Shown: positions 38,744-49,748 of the stretch, one piece after another
How the letters are laid out: each line of letters opens with the position of its first letter
Numbering within the stretch: the first letter of the stretch is position 1
Assembly (NCBI GenBank): GCA_023242925.1
Contig: CP096134.1
Span: 2,313,501 to 2,377,500 of the forward strand
Origin: Hyphomonadaceae bacterium JAD_PAG50586_4
Lineage (GTDB): Bacteria > Pseudomonadota > Alphaproteobacteria > Caulobacterales > Aquidulcibacteraceae
Direction of reading: 5' to 3'
Length of the DNA: 64,000 nt
Made by a program: the position numbers and the translations under genes
The notes under the pieces: generated by a model
What the model was told of the DNA's origin: nothing
What the model saw: only the letters and a program-made list of their open reading frames with translations
Database searches by the model: none

Positions 38744-41472
38744 TCAGCGCCCTCCTCGGCCACCACTTCGCCGGTCTCGCCGCCCAGCGCCTCAAGGCGT
38801 TCGGCCGCGACCAGATGTTCGTCATCGGCGACATTAATCAGGATGACGCCCTGTGTCGCCCGCCCGGCGATCCGGATTTGGTCGATGCCGGTGCGGATGA
38901 GTTGGCCCTTATCGGTGACAAGCAGCAATTCTTCCTCGTCTTTCACCGGGAAAGAGGCCACCAAGTTCGCGTCTCCCGTGATCCGGTGCGCGATGAGGCC
39001 TTTGCCGCCGCGATTGGTGACGCGGTACTCGTAGGCGGAAGCGCGCTTGCCCAGGCCATTTGAGGTGACGGTCAAGATGAATTGCTCCTGCGTCTTCAGC
39101 CAAGCGAGGCGTTCAAACGGCGTCGGCTCTTCCCCCTCAGTCGCGGCCGGTGCATCTTCGTGCTCGACCTCAACCTCACCGCGTGATTGGGCGTCCCACT
39201 TGAAATAGTCGCCGACTTCCTTGGTCGTCACATCGACATGCTTCAGCACGGCCATGCCGATGACGTGGTCGCCGTCCTTCAGATCGACGCCGCGCACGCC
39301 CGTCGAGTCGCGGCCCTTGAACACGCGCACGTCCGTTGTGCGGAAACGCACGCACATGGCGTTCGCCGTGGTGAGCAGCACATCGTCGTCTTCGGTGGAA
39401 ATTTGCACGCCAATGATGCCGTCGCCCTCGTCGGGCTTCATGGCGATCTTGCCGTTGCGATTCACCTGCGTGAAGTCGCTCAACTTGTTGCGACGCACGC
39501 CGCCCGACCGAGTGGCGAACATCACATCGAGCTTATCCCAATCGCGTTCATCTTCCGGCAGCGCCATGACGGACGTGATGGTTTCGCCTTGGCCCAGCGG
39601 CAGCAAGTTCACGAGCGCGCGACCTTTGGTGCGCGGATCGCCTGAGGGAATGCGCCACGCTTTGATTTTGTAGACCATGCCCGAGGACGAGAAGAACAGG
39701 ATCGGCGCGTGCGTGGACGCCACGAACACGCGTGTGACGAAATCCTCGTCCTTCATTTGCATCCCGGCGCGGCCCTTGCCGCCGCGACGCTGCGTACGAT
39801 AAGCGGCCAAAGGCGTGCGCTTCACGTAGCCGCCATGCGTGACGGTGATGACCATCTCTTCGCGTGGGATAAGCGCTTCGTCGTCGATGTCGCCGTCCGC
39901 TTCTGAGAATTGCGTGCGGCGGGGCACGCCGAACGCGGCCTTCACGTCAGCGAGTTCGCCACGGATGATATCGAGGATGCGTTCGCGCGAGCCGAGGATC
40001 GAGAGCAATTCCTTGATCTCCTCGGCGATTTCGTTCGCGGCCTTGGCGATGTCGTCACGGCCGAGGCCCGTCAGCCGGGATAGAGTGAGCGCAAGGATCG
40101 CGCGCGCTTGCTCATCGGACAGCCGGATCTTGTCGTCATCGCTGATGATTGTGCGCGGGTCGGCGATCAGGGCGATCAGCGGCATCATATCGCCAGCCGG
40201 CCAGTCACGCGCAATCAGACGCTCGCGCGCCACGCCCGGATCTGGGCTCTCGCGAATGAGCTTGATCACGTCGTCGATATTGGCGACCGCAATCGCCAAG
40301 CCCACCGTTTCGTGACCGCGCTTGCGCGCCTTGGCCAAGCGGAACTTGGTGCGGCGCGTGACGACTTGTTCGCGGAACGAGAGGAAGATTTCGAGGATCT
40401 TACGCAAGCCCATTTGCTCAGGCTTGCCCTGGTTCAGCGCGAGCATGTTCACGCCGAACGAGGTCTGCAGCGACGAATAGCGATAGAGCTGGTTCAGCAC
40501 GACATCGGCGACCGCATCGCGCTTCAGTTCGACGACAAGACGAACACCCAGACGGTTCGATTCATCGCGAACTTCGGCAATGCCTTCGACGCGCTTTTCG
40601 CGCACCTGCTCGCCGATCTTCTCGACCATCTCGGACTTGTTCACCTGATACGGAATCTCGGTGAACACGAGCGCTTCGCGCCCACGAATGGTTTCGATGT
40701 GATGCTTGGCGCGGATCGCCACAGAGCCACGGCCCGTCATCAGCGCCATACGCGCGCCGGCGCGGCCGAGGATTTCACCGCCCGTCGGGAAATCTGGGCC
40801 GGGCACGATGTCGAGCAGATCGAGATCGGAAATGTTCGGGTTGTTGATCAGCGCCACCGTGGCGTCGATCACTTCCGATAAATTGTGCGGCGGAATGTTC
40901 GTCGCCATGCCGACAGCGATGCCGCCCCCGCCATTGACAAGCAGGTTCGGGAACCGCGCCGGCAGAACTGTCGGCTCTTGCACCGAACCGTCATAATTAT
41001 CTTGGAAATCGACAGTGCCTTCGTCGATGTCGTCGAGTAGCGCGCGCGCTGACTTCGCAAGCCGCGCTTCGGTGTAACGCATCGAAGCCGGCATATCGCC
41101 GTCGATCGAACCGAAATTGCCTTGGCCGTCGATGAGCGTGAGGCCCATCGAGAAATCCTGCGCCAAGCGCACGAGCGTCATGTAGATCGCCTGGTCGCCG
41201 TGCGGGTGATAATTACCCATCACTTCGCCGACGGATTTCGCGCTCTTGCGATACGCCTTCTCGTGCGTGTTGCCGGTCTCATCCATCGCGTAGAGGATGC
41301 GCCGGTGCACCGGCTTTAAGCCGTCGCGCGCGTCAGGCAACGCACGCGACACGATCACGCTCATCGCGTAATCGAGATACGAACGCTTCAGCTCATCCTC
41401 GATAGTGATGAGCGAGACGCCTTTGGGAAGAGATGGACCGCCGGTATCGGCGGGATCGGACGTGTCTGACAC
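38740..41472 (-). CDS. gyrA: DNA gyrase subunit A
   Basis: A 910-aa gyrase A. The active-site Tyr is Tyr133 ([10 protein letters not shown]). The C-terminal pinwheel has the GyrA box QRRGGKG ([13 protein letters not shown]), which separates it from ParC. GTG 41472 is chosen because conservation starts at [20 protein letters not shown]; the frame runs 82 codons further upstream without homology. In the quinolone region the two residues that contact the drug through a metal ion are Gln94 (E. coli Ser83) and Met98 (E. coli Asp87). It heads the gyrA-coaD-cyclophilins-queA-tgt series. Confidence 0.96.
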   Translation of the reverse strand: MSDTSDPADTGGPSLPKGVSLITIEDELKRSYLDYAMSVIVSRALPDARDGLKPVHRRILYAMDETGNTHEKAYRKSAKSVGEVMGNYHPHGDQAIYMTLVRLAQDFSMGLTLIDGQGNFGSIDGDMPASMRYTEARLAKSARALLDDIDEGTVDFQDNYDGSVQEPTVLPARFPNLLVNGGGGIAVGMATNIPPHNLSEVIDATVALINNPNISDLDLLDIVPGPDFPTGGEILGRAGARMALMTGRGSVAIRAKHHIETIRGREALVFTEIPYQVNKSEMVEKIGEQVREKRVEGIAEVRDESNRLGVRLVVELKRDAVADVVLNQLYRYSSLQTSFGVNMLALNQGKPEQMGLRKILEIFLSFREQVVTRRTKFRLAKARKRGHETVGLAIAVANIDDVIKLIRESPDPGVARERLIARDWPAGDMMPLIALIADPRTIISDDDKIRLSDEQARAILALTLSRLTGLGRDDIAKAANEIAEEIKELLSILGSRERILDIIRGELADVKAAFGVPRRTQFSEADGDIDDEALIPREEMVITVTHGGYVKRTPLAAYRTQRRGGKGRAGMQMKDEDFVTRVFVASTHAPILFFSSSGMVYKIKAWRIPSGDPRTKGRALVNLLPLGQGETITSVMALPEDERDWDKLDVMFATRSGGVRRNKLSDFTQVNRNGKIAMKPDEGDGIIGVQISTEDDDVLLTTANAMCVRFRTTDVRVFKGRDSTGVRGVDLKDGDHVIGMAVLKHVDVTTKEVGDYFKWDAQSRGEVEVEHEDAPAATEGEEPTPFERLAWLKTQEQFILTVTSNGLGKRASAYEYRVTNRGGKGLIAHRITGDANLVASFPVKDEEELLLVTDKGQLIRTGIDQIRIAGRATQGVILINVADDEHLVAAERLEALGGETGEVVAEEGAE

Positions 41473-41518
41473 GGATCGCCGGTCTAATCTGAACGAGGGA
41501 AAACAACGGAAAATAACC

Positions 41519-41535
41519 CGAGAAACCTGTTCTCG
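41519..41535 (-). promoter_or_regulatory. Inverted repeat upstream of gyrA
   Basis: CGAGAA-ACCTG-TTCTCG, a perfect 6-bp inverted repeat with a 5-nt spacer, 47 bp upstream of the gyrA start and 54 bp upstream of the divergent SodC-like gene. It could be an operator for either gene. No known regulator's consensus is recognised. Confidence 0.35.
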
Positions 41536-41588
41536 AATCCTTCGCAAACTAACATCGTGAACGGCCCCCGCAAACCAAGGACAGCTCC

Positions 41589-42173
41589 ATGCGCTCCATC
41601 GCCGCTTTTGCTCTCGCAATCCTCCTTGGCGCATGCGCCAGCTTTGGCGCCGGCGATGACGACGCCCCGCCCGTGCCGCCGCGCAATGCTTGGATCGTGG
41701 CGCAGGACGGCCGCGCAATCGGACAAGCCATTTTCACCAATGCACCGAATGGTGTGTTGATTCGATTAGAATTTTCCAACGGCGCGCTGCCCCCAGGCTG
41801 GCACGGCTTGCACTTGCACACACGCGGCGATTGCTCGGATTTCGCCGCCGGCTTCCAGGCCTCGGGCGGACATCTGGGCATGGGTGACCGGGTGCAGCAT
41901 GGCCTGATGAACCCGCGCGGGCCCGAAGCCGGCGATCTGGCGAACCTGTTTGCCCCGCCCGCCGGGCCGTTCGCCGCCGAATTCTTCTCGCCCTATACGG
42001 TACTCGGCGCGGAGCGCGTGCCCGCCACGGCCCGCAATACCGCCCGCGAGCCCCTGCTCGACGACGACGGCGCCGCGCTCATGATCCATGCCGGCGCCGA
42101 CGATCAGTCAAGCCAGCCGATCGGCGGCGCCGGCGCGCGCATCGCCTGCGCCGCACTTACACAACTGCCTTAA
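41589..42173 (+). CDS. Cu/Zn superoxide dismutase-like lipoprotein
   Basis: A 194-aa SodC-family protein with lipobox LGAC (Cys16). Copper ligands are present: His75 and His77 (GLHLH), bridging His95 (GGH) and His167 (IHAG). Zinc ligands His104 and Asp116 are present, but the usual third His is Glu113 (GPEAGDL). The disulfide pair is Cys82 and the Cys of RIACAAL. It likely removes superoxide in the periplasm. It is divergent from gyrA and converges with the EamA transporter (17 bp overlap). Confidence 0.88.
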   Translation: MRSIAAFALAILLGACASFGAGDDDAPPVPPRNAWIVAQDGRAIGQAIFTNAPNGVLIRLEFSNGALPPGWHGLHLHTRGDCSDFAAGFQASGGHLGMGDRVQHGLMNPRGPEAGDLANLFAPPAGPFAAEFFSPYTVLGAERVPATARNTAREPLLDDDGAALMIHAGADDQSSQPIGGAGARIACAALTQLP

Positions 42174-43050
42174 AGCGTCGCTCCGCCAACGCCACCAGCG
42201 CCACGCCGCTCATCGCCAGGGCGGCGCCAGCGAGGATGCGCCAGGTGATCGTGTCGTGCAGAATAAGCACGGCCAACCCGAACGAAATCACCGGGGTGAG
42301 CAACAGATAAGGCGTTGTGCGCGAAACTTCGTATTTCTGCACCAGTTTGAACATGAAAGCGTTGGCCACGATCGACGACACGATCGCGCCAAAAGCGATG
42401 AACACCCAGACGCTCCAATGCGCGCTCTGCGCCGCTTCGACATGGCCGCGTTCGAACGTCGCTGAACCCAGCAAAAGCGTGGGCGCGGCCACGAGCGCAA
42501 TCCAGGCTTGGGTCGCCCAGGGATCGAGCCCGCCGCCCAGTTTGCGCACCAAAACCGTGCCCAGGCCGTAAAAGGCAGAGGCCAGCGCAACCAAAGCCAA
42601 AGCGCCGCCTTGCGCAAAGACCGCAGGATCAAAAGTCATGGAGGCCGCGCCGACAAAGGCGATCAGCACGCCGGCCCACCGCAATGGGCTCACCCGCTCT
42701 CCCAAAAGAAGCGCGGCGAACATGACCGACGCCGGCGCCCAGAGCTGCATCGCCACGATCATCGGCGGCATTTCAGTAGCCAATTTCAGGCCAATTGATT
42801 GAATCGCAAAGTGAAGCGGGCCGATGAGGGCGAGCATGGCGAAGAAGAGCCGCCATTGTTCCTTGGGCGGCGGCTTCAGCCACACCGCCAGCAACACCAG
42901 CACGATCGTAAAACGCAGTCCCGCCATCATCATCGGGGGCAAGGCGTCGATGGCGATTTTCGCAAGAATGTTATTCACACCCCAGATGAGCGCGATCGAG
43001 ATGAGCTGCAGGAAATCGAGCGGCGCAAAGGCGCGCGAGGGCGTTGTCAC
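42157..43050 (-). CDS. DMT superfamily transporter (EamA)
   Basis: A 297-aa protein with ten hydrophobic segments in two EamA halves. Examples are LISIALIWGVNNILAKIAI near the start and LSMSGVALVALAERRF-like residues at the end. The GERVSPLRWAGVLIAFVGA and TPVISFGLAVLILHDTITW segments fit the end of each half. EamA proteins export amino acids, metabolites or drugs; the substrate is not known. It starts with GTG. Confidence 0.88.
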   Translation of the reverse strand: MTTPSRAFAPLDFLQLISIALIWGVNNILAKIAIDALPPMMMAGLRFTIVLVLLAVWLKPPPKEQWRLFFAMLALIGPLHFAIQSIGLKLATEMPPMIVAMQLWAPASVMFAALLLGERVSPLRWAGVLIAFVGAASMTFDPAVFAQGGALALVALASAFYGLGTVLVRKLGGGLDPWATQAWIALVAAPTLLLGSATFERGHVEAAQSAHWSVWVFIAFGAIVSSIVANAFMFKLVQKYEVSRTTPYLLLTPVISFGLAVLILHDTITWRILAGAALAMSGVALVALAERRFKAVV

Positions 43051-43147
43051 GCGCGCTCGCTACGCCGGTAACGTGCGACGCGCAAGCGCAGGATTTTAGC
43101 GACAATCAGCGCAGACTCTTGCGTTGAGAGGGCCTACATAGCGAGTC

Positions 43148-44149
43148 ATGATCAGCCGACGCAGGTTCGCCGTCTCCCTCGCGGCGTCACCGGTTTTTCT
43201 CACCGCGTGCCAGGAAGACCCACAAGCGGCCCCGCCGCCGACGCCGACATGGCGTCTCGCTGTGCCTGCGCCTTACGCGGTGCAGGAGATTTATCCTGTG
43301 CTGCACCGCGCCGAGATTTGGATCGCGGGCGGATTATCTCCAGCGACACGCGGCGCAACCGAGCGCGTGATTATTCTCAATCCTGAAACCGGCGCATGGC
43401 GCGATGGCCCGGCGTTGCCGACGCCTTCGCATCACGTTCATCTGGCCTGCCTGAATGACGAACTCTACGCCATCGGCGGTTATCTTGGCGGCGAGTCACG
43501 CACGCGCTGGACTTGCACATCGCGCGTCTTGAGGCTCGAGGGCGAACGTTGGGTTCCAGGTCCCAATCTGCCAAAACCGATCGGGGAAGCAGCGCCCGTT
43601 GTCGCCAACAACACGATCCATTTGATCGGCGGTCGCTCCCCCACCAACAGCGACAATTCTAACTGGCAAGATCAAGGCGACGTTGGCGATCATTTTATGC
43701 TCGAGGCCGGCGCCAGTACGTGGCGACGCGCAGCGCCGCTGCCGACGCCGCGCAATTCAGCAGCAGGCGTGCTTTGCAACGGCGCGATCCACGTGATCTC
43801 CGGGCGCAATGTCATCGGCGGCCAATCGCCAGCGCACGACATCTACAATCCCAGCACCGACAGCTGGAGCGTCGGCGCGCCCTACCCGGAGCCGCGCGGC
43901 GGCTTGGCCGCAGCCGAACTTGGCGGTGAGATTTTCGCGGGCGGCGGCGAGATTTTCAATCCGCCGTCCGTCGGCGACAATCTCTGGAAATACGATTCCA
44001 ACGGCGCCTGGACACAAGCCTACGAAATGCCGACGCCGCGTCACGGCCACGGCTTCGTCACCGTTGATAGCGCGATATATATGTTGGGTGGGGCGCGCAA
44101 TGTCAGCTCCGACGGCACGCTCGCCAATGTCGACGTGCTCGCGCCTTAA
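43148..44149 (+). CDS. Kelch-repeat lipoprotein
   Basis: A 333-aa beta-propeller. The signal [21 protein letters not shown] has paired Arg (Tat-like) and a lipobox Cys21. Kelch repeats follow at about 45-residue spacing with a GG pair and W/aromatic residues: [67 protein letters not shown]. About six blades are seen. Kelch propellers bind proteins or sugars, and some are sialic-acid mutarotases; no catalytic signature is evident here. The 3' end overlaps the convergent oxidoreductase gene by 4 bp. Confidence 0.85.
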   Translation: MISRRRFAVSLAASPVFLTACQEDPQAAPPPTPTWRLAVPAPYAVQEIYPVLHRAEIWIAGGLSPATRGATERVIILNPETGAWRDGPALPTPSHHVHLACLNDELYAIGGYLGGESRTRWTCTSRVLRLEGERWVPGPNLPKPIGEAAPVVANNTIHLIGGRSPTNSDNSNWQDQGDVGDHFMLEAGASTWRRAAPLPTPRNSAAGVLCNGAIHVISGRNVIGGQSPAHDIYNPSTDSWSVGAPYPEPRGGLAAAELGGEIFAGGGEIFNPPSVGDNLWKYDSNGAWTQAYEMPTPRHGHGFVTVDSAIYMLGGARNVSSDGTLANVDVLAP

Positions 44150-45147
44150 AGCTCCGCCGCCAATTCGTCGCGTACTTGCGCTGCGATCTCGTAAGCGCGG
44201 ATACGTGCGGGATGATCGTAGATGTGCGACGCAAGGATAAGTTCGTCCGCGCCTGTACGCCGAATGAAGGCTTCGATGCTGCGCTTCACAGTGCGCGGCG
44301 AACCTATCGCTGAGCATGCGAGCACCGATTCAAGTGCGGCGCGTTCCGGCACGCTGAGATTGCTTTCAAAATCCGGATCAGGCGGTTGGAGCTTCTTTGG
44401 CTCGCCGCGGCGCAAGCTCGCGAACGCCTGCATCAAAGAGGTGGAAAGCAAGCGGCCTTCGTCGTCCGTTGGCGCGGCGAAGATATTGAAGCCGAGCATC
44501 ACGTACGGCTCTTTCAGGCCGCCTGACGGTTTGAAGCGCGCGCGATAGATCGCAATCGCTTCCATCATCTGCGCCGGCGCGAAATGCGAGGCGAACGCGA
44601 ACGGCAGACCCAGCAACGCCGCAAGCTGGGCGCCGTACGTTGACGAGCCAAGTATCCAAAGCGGCACGTTTGAATTTTCACCGGGCACAGCGCGCAAAGC
44701 TTGGCCGAGCTCACTCGGCCCCAGCAACGCCTGCAATTCGAGCACGTCTTGTGGAAAGCGATCTTCGCCGCCGACCAAAGTGCGGCGCAGCGCGCGCGCT
44801 GTAATTTGATCGCCGCCGGGCGCGCGGCCGAGGCCCAAATCGATACGCCCAGGATAGAGCGCTTCGAGCGTGCCGAATTGCTCAGCGATGATCATCGGCG
44901 CGTGATTGGGCAGCATGACGCCACCGGCGCCGACGCGGATCGTGGTCGTCGCCGACGCCGCATTGGCGATCGTGAGCGCCGTCGCCGCGCTCGCAATGCC
45001 CGGCATGTTGTGATGCTCGGCGAGCCAGAAGCGCTTATAGCCAAACCGCTCCGTCGCCTGCGCGAGTTCGCGGCTGTTGCGCAGCGCTTGCGCCACGTCC
45101 GCGCCCTCCACGATGGGCGCCAGGTCGAGAACAGAAAACGGGATCAT
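44146..45147 (-). CDS. LLM-class flavin-dependent oxidoreductase
   Basis: A 333-aa luciferase-like TIM barrel of the group starting with [13 protein letters not shown]. It shows [54 protein letters not shown], and [19 protein letters not shown]. Such FMN- or F420-using enzymes oxidise small organic molecules; the substrate is unknown. ATG 45147 is preferred to a TTG one codon upstream. A hairpin separates it from ssb. Confidence 0.92.
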   Translation of the reverse strand: MIPFSVLDLAPIVEGADVAQALRNSRELAQATERFGYKRFWLAEHHNMPGIASAATALTIANAASATTTIRVGAGGVMLPNHAPMIIAEQFGTLEALYPGRIDLGLGRAPGGDQITARALRRTLVGGEDRFPQDVLELQALLGPSELGQALRAVPGENSNVPLWILGSSTYGAQLAALLGLPFAFASHFAPAQMMEAIAIYRARFKPSGGLKEPYVMLGFNIFAAPTDDEGRLLSTSLMQAFASLRRGEPKKLQPPDPDFESNLSVPERAALESVLACSAIGSPRTVKRSIEAFIRRTGADELILASHIYDHPARIRAYEIAAQVRDELAAEL

Positions 45148-45150
45148 CAA

Positions 45151-45180
45151 AAGAATATGGGCGCTTCTTGCGAAGCGCCC
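45151..45180 (-). terminator. Terminator-like hairpin after ssb
   Basis: A 9-bp perfect stem GGGCGCTTC/GAAGCGCCC with a TTGC loop (45159-45180). On the minus strand it is followed by ATATTCTTTT. It lies 29 bp beyond the ssb stop and is the likely end of the ssb transcript. Confidence 0.6.
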
Positions 45181-45208
45181 AATACAATCCTGCTAAGTCA
45201 ACTGCGGA

Positions 45209-45694
45209 TCAGAACGGAATTTCGTCGTCGAGATCCTGGTTGAAGCTTTCGCGAGGGCCGTCGCTGACGCGCTTGGCGCCGGCTTTGCTGCTGAATGAGC
45301 CGCCGCCAGCATCGTCGTCATAGGACCGGCCGCCGCCATCGCCCTTGCCGCCAAGCATGGTGAGCTCGCCGCGGAATTTCTGCAACACGATCTCGGTCGT
45401 GTATTTTTCAACGCCCTGCTGGTCGGTCCATTTGCGGGTCTGCAGCTGGCCTTCGACGTAAACCGACGAGCCTTTCTTCAGATATTGCTCGGCCACCTTG
45501 GCGATGTTCTCGTTGAAAATGACAACCGAGTGCCATTCGGTCTTTTCCTTACGCTCGCCCGATTGCTTGTCGCGCCAGCTTTCCGTCGTGGCGATGCGCA
45601 GGTTCACGACCGGCTCGCCCGAATTGAGACGGCGCACTTCAGGGTCCTTGCCCAGGTTGCCGATCAAAATCACCTTATTCACGCTGCCAGCCAT
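45209..45694 (-). CDS. ssb: Single-stranded DNA-binding protein
   Basis: A 161-aa SSB. The OB fold is residues 1-110 ([54 protein letters not shown]). A Gly/Asp-rich linker follows, and the acidic tip is DLDDEIPF, which recruits repair and replication proteins. ATG 45694 follows AGGAGG. An SOS box lies 66 bp upstream of the start. It is divergent from the dioxygenase-uvrA pair. Confidence 0.96.
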   Translation of the reverse strand: MAGSVNKVILIGNLGKDPEVRRLNSGEPVVNLRIATTESWRDKQSGERKEKTEWHSVVIFNENIAKVAEQYLKKGSSVYVEGQLQTRKWTDQQGVEKYTTEIVLQKFRGELTMLGGKGDGGGRSYDDDAGGGSFSSKAGAKRVSDGPRESFNQDLDDEIPF

Positions 45695-45759
45695 CGCCGA
45701 CCTCCTGTTTCCTTCGCTTACTCGATGGTGAGGCACCCGCCGGCGCAAACCGGGCTGAT

Positions 45760-45774
45760 GTTCTCTCTATGTTC
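45760..45774. promoter_or_regulatory. LexA (SOS) box between ssb and the dioxygenase-uvrA pair
   Basis: GTTC-TCTCTAT-GTTC exactly fits the GTTC-N7-GTTC direct repeat bound by alphaproteobacterial LexA. It lies 66 bp upstream of ssb and 210 bp upstream of the dioxygenase gene that precedes uvrA. Both ssb and uvrA are classic SOS genes, so LexA control of one or both is likely. The rest of the 45695-45983 gap shows no gene. Confidence 0.75.
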
Positions 45775-45983
45775 TATAAGCCGACCTCGCGCCTTTGGTA
45801 AAGACTCATTAACTGTCCGAACCGGTGGAGCGAATGGGGCGACGCCGGAACGAAGCGGCCCATAAACCGGGCACACGCATGTGGCCGCTACTGCCGTTCC
45901 AGCTTTGTTCTTGATGCCCTGACGACTCTGACTACTAAATATGGTGTCCGCTGGGGCTGCTGGCGGACCTCCGAGAAAGACCC

Positions 45984-46760
45984 ATGACCGTCACTGCGCC
46001 CGCCATCTTCGTCGGACACGGCTCGCCTATGAACGCGATCGAGAACACGCCCTCTTCGCGCGGCTGGGCCGAGATCGCCGCACGGTTCGCCAAGCCCCGC
46101 GCGATCGTGGCGATCTCGGCGCATTGGGTGACACAAGGCGTCCGGGTGATGTCGAACGCCCAGCCCAAGACGATCCACGATTTCGGCCGCAGCTTCCCGC
46201 AGGCATTGTTCGACGTTCAATACCACGCACCGGGCGATCCTGCGCTCGCCGCCGAAATCGCGCGGCTGCTGACACCTTTTGGCGCTCAGCTCGACGATAG
46301 CTGGGGCTTGGACCACGGCGCTTGGAGCGTACTCGTGCATATGTACCCGCGCGCCGACGTGCCGGTCGTGCAAGTCAGCCTGGATGCGCGGCGCGGCGCG
46401 GCGCAACATTATGAGATCGCCAAGGCGCTGGCGCCGTTGCGCGATGAGAACGTGCTGATCCTTGGCCTTGGCAATATCGTACACAATCTGCCCGCCTTCT
46501 TCCGTACGCGCGAGCGACTGCCCTGGGTGGAGAGCTTCGATGAGTTCGTCACACACGCGGCGCAAACGGGAGAAGATGCAGAGGTGCTAAACTACACGAG
46601 CCGCCCCGACGCGCGCGAAGCAGCGCCGGATTGGGAGCATTTCTTCCCGGTGTTTTACGCCCTCGGCGCGCGCCGCGACGGCGAACGCGCGTTTGTCTTC
46701 AACCAACATTATCAACCCGGAATTTCGATGACAGCGTTCGGCTACGGTCTCGCGGCATGA
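45984..46760 (+). CDS. LigB-fold extradiol dioxygenase (YgiD/DODA type)
   Basis: A 258-aa class III ring-cleaving dioxygenase related to 4,5-DOPA dioxygenase. Metal ligands are in [34 protein letters not shown] and a final [15 protein letters not shown]. It would open catechol rings. The stop overlaps the uvrA start (ATGA), so the two are translationally coupled. No reason for that pairing is known. Confidence 0.88.
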   Translation: MTVTAPAIFVGHGSPMNAIENTPSSRGWAEIAARFAKPRAIVAISAHWVTQGVRVMSNAQPKTIHDFGRSFPQALFDVQYHAPGDPALAAEIARLLTPFGAQLDDSWGLDHGAWSVLVHMYPRADVPVVQVSLDARRGAAQHYEIAKALAPLRDENVLILGLGNIVHNLPAFFRTRERLPWVESFDEFVTHAAQTGEDAEVLNYTSRPDAREAAPDWEHFFPVFYALGARRDGERAFVFNQHYQPGISMTAFGYGLAA

Positions 46761-49736
46761 GAGACGCACTGACCCATATTCGCGTGCGCGGCGCGCGCGA
46801 GCACAATCTGAAAAGCGTGAACGTCGATATTCCGCGCAATGAGTTGGTGGTGATCACGGGGCTCAGCGGCAGCGGCAAATCCTCGTTGGCGTTCGACACG
46901 ATCTATGCGGAAGGCCAGCGCCGCTATGTTGAGTCGCTTTCGGCCTATGCGCGTCAGTTCTTGGAGCTGATGCAGAAGCCGGACGTGGATTCGATCGAGG
47001 GCCTGTCGCCGGCGATCTCGATTGAGCAGAAGACCACGTCGCGCAATCCGCGCTCTACCGTCGGCACGGTCACTGAGATTTACGATTACATGCGCCTGCT
47101 CTGGGCGCGCGTCGGCATTCCGTATTCGCCAGCGACAGGGCAACCGATTGCGGCCATGCAGGTCAGCGAAATGGTCGATCGGATCATGGCGCTGCCGGAA
47201 GGCACGCGTTTGTATTTGCTGGCGCCGGTCGTACGCGACCGCAAAGGCGAATACAAAAAGGAAATGGCTGAGTACCTGAGGAAGGGCTACCAGCGCGCCA
47301 AGATCGATGGCGAGTTCTACGAGCTCTCCGAGCCGCCGACGCTCGACAAGAAATTCAAACATGACATCGACATCGTCGTGGATCGGATCGCGGTCAAAGC
47401 CGGCATCGAAACGCGGCTTGCGGATTCTGCTTGAGCAAGCGTTGAAGCTCGCCGAGGGCATCGCCTTCGCCGAAGTCGTCAGCAAGAACGAAGACGCAAC
47501 CGGCAAAGCCACACTCAAGAACAAAGCCGCGCAAGCTGAACGGCTGATCTTCAGCCAAAAATTCGCCTGCCCCGTTTCCGGCTTCACTATCCCGGAAATC
47601 GAGCCGCGTCTCTTCTCCTTCAACAATCCGGCCGGCGCTTGCCCCGCCTGCGATGGCCTCGGCGTGCAGCTCAAGTTCGACGCTGAACTCGTGATCCCCG
47701 ATCATGATAAGAACTTGAAGGACGGTGCGGTGGCGCCCTGGGCCAAGGGGCCATCGCCGCTTTATGCGCAAACGCTCGAAGCCCTGGCGAAGCATTTCAA
47801 AGCCAAGAGCAGCACCGCCTGGCGCGAGCTGCCGCAGGCGTTGAAGGACGCGATCCTCAAGGGCACCAAAGAGCCTATCAAATTCGTCTATGACGACGGC
47901 GTCCGTCGCTACGAGACGACCAAGAATTTCGAAGGTGTGCTGCCGAATTTGGAGCGGCGCTGGAAGGAAACGGATTCGACCTGGGTGCGCGAGGATTTGG
48001 AGCGCTACCAGTCCGAAGCGCCTTGCCCAACCTGCCACGGCAAGCGTCTTAAGCCGGAAGCGCTCGCGGTGAAAGTCGCGATGCTCGACATTTCGGATTC
48101 CTCGAATTTCTCAATCCGCCAAGCACGCGATTGGTTCGGCGCGCTGAACGAACACCTCAACCCGAAGCAAAAAGAAATCGCCGTCCGCATCCTCAAAGAG
48201 ATCAACGATCGGCTGCGCTTCCTCGTGGACGTCGGCCTCGATTATCTCTCGCTCGGCCGCGCCTCCGGCACGCTCTCCGGCGGCGAGAGCCAGCGCATCC
48301 GCCTGGCGTCGCAGATCGGCTCAGGTTTAACCGGCGTGCTCTACGTGCTGGACGAGCCGTCGATCGGCCTGCACCAGCGCGACAACACGCGCCTGCTCGA
48401 AACACTGCGTCGTCTCCGCGATCTCGGCAATTCGGTGCTGGTGGTTGAGCACGACGAAGAAGCCATCCTCACCGCCGACCATGTCATCGATATGGGACCC
48501 GCTGCGGGCATTCATGGCGGGCGTATCATCGCCGAAGGCACCCCTGAGCAAATTCAAAAGAACAAGGACAGCATCACCGGCGCCTATCTCACGGGCGCGC
48601 GCGAGATCGCGATCCCCGAGAAGCGCCGCTGGACCGACAAGAAGCGCAAGATCACCATCAAAGGCGCGCGCGGCAATAATCTGCAGAACGTCGACGCCGA
48701 CATTCCGCTTGGCGTCTTCACCTGCGTCACCGGCGTCAGCGGCGGCGGCAAATCCACGCTTGTGGTTGAGACACTTTACAAAGCCGTCGCGCGACAATGG
48801 CACGGCGCAGGCGATGTGCCGGCCGAGCACGATTCCATCCTTGGGCTCGAACACATCGATAAGATCATCGACATCGATCAATCGCCGATCGGCCGCACCC
48901 CGCGATCGAACCCGGCGACGTACACCGGCGCCTTTACACCGATCCGCGACTGGTTTGCTGGTCTTCCCGAGTCAAAAGCGCGTGGTTACGGCCCCGGCCG
49001 CTTCTCGTTCAACGTCAAAGGCGGTCGCTGCGAAGCGTGCCAAGGCGACGGCGTCATCAAGATCGAGATGCACTTCCTGCCGGACGTCTACGTCACCTGC
49101 GATACGTGCAAGGGCAAACGCTACAATCGCGAGACACTCGACATCCTCTACAAGGGCAGGTCGATCTCCGACGTGCTCGATATGACGGTGGATGAAGGCG
49201 CGAACCTCTTCAATGCCGTGCCGAGCATTCGCGACAAACTCGAAACGCTAAAGCGCGTCGGTCTAGGCTATGTGCATATTGGCCAGCAGGCGACGACGCT
49301 CTCCGGCGGCGAAGCACAGCGCGTGAAGCTCTCCAAAGAACTTAGCAAACGCGCCACAGGCCGCACGCTCTATATTCTTGATGAGCCGACGACTGGCCTC
49401 CACTTTGAAGACACCAAGAAGCTGCTCGAAGTGCTGCATGAGCTTGTCGACAGCGGCAACAGCGTCTTGGTGATCGAGCACAATCTCGATGTCATCAAAA
49501 CCGCCGATTGGCTGCTCGATCTTGGCCCCGAAGGCGGCGACGGCGGCGGGCGCATCGTGGCGCAAGGCACGCCAGAAGACGTGGCCAAGGTCAAGGAAAG
49601 CTGGACGGGCCGCTATCTCGCCGAAGCGCTCGACAAGCAGAACGCGCGCAAGGCGCCGAAGCGTAAAGCCGCGGCGGCCGAGGCGCCTGCGCCGAAGGCC
49701 GCAAAGAAGCCGGTGAAGAAGCGCGCGTCCGCATAA
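46757..49736 (+). CDS. uvrA: Excinuclease ABC subunit A (frameshift in this sequence)
   Basis: About 992 aa, the DNA damage-recognition ATPase of nucleotide-excision repair. The first Walker A is [12 protein letters not shown] (Lys41), the second is [12 protein letters not shown]. Zinc-finger cysteines occur in [18 protein letters not shown] and CDTCKGKRY segments, and both ABC signatures LSGGE are present. The frame breaks at 47428: an extra T after GATTC. Without it the protein reads [17 protein letters not shown] without interruption. A Lys/Ala-rich tail (about 40 residues) ends it. It is coupled to the dioxygenase gene. Confidence 0.96.
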
Positions 49737-49748
49737 GCGGCGCGCACT

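Noticed and set aside
45888..46565. A 225-codon minus-strand frame opposite the dioxygenase gene
   Set aside because: It is antisense to a gene with clear metal-ligand motifs, and has no domain of its own.
47406..47450. Programmed frameshifting in uvrA
   Set aside because: No slippery heptamer or pseudoknot is evident, and the same inserted T in the same context occurs in hrpB and dapF, so sequencing error fits better.
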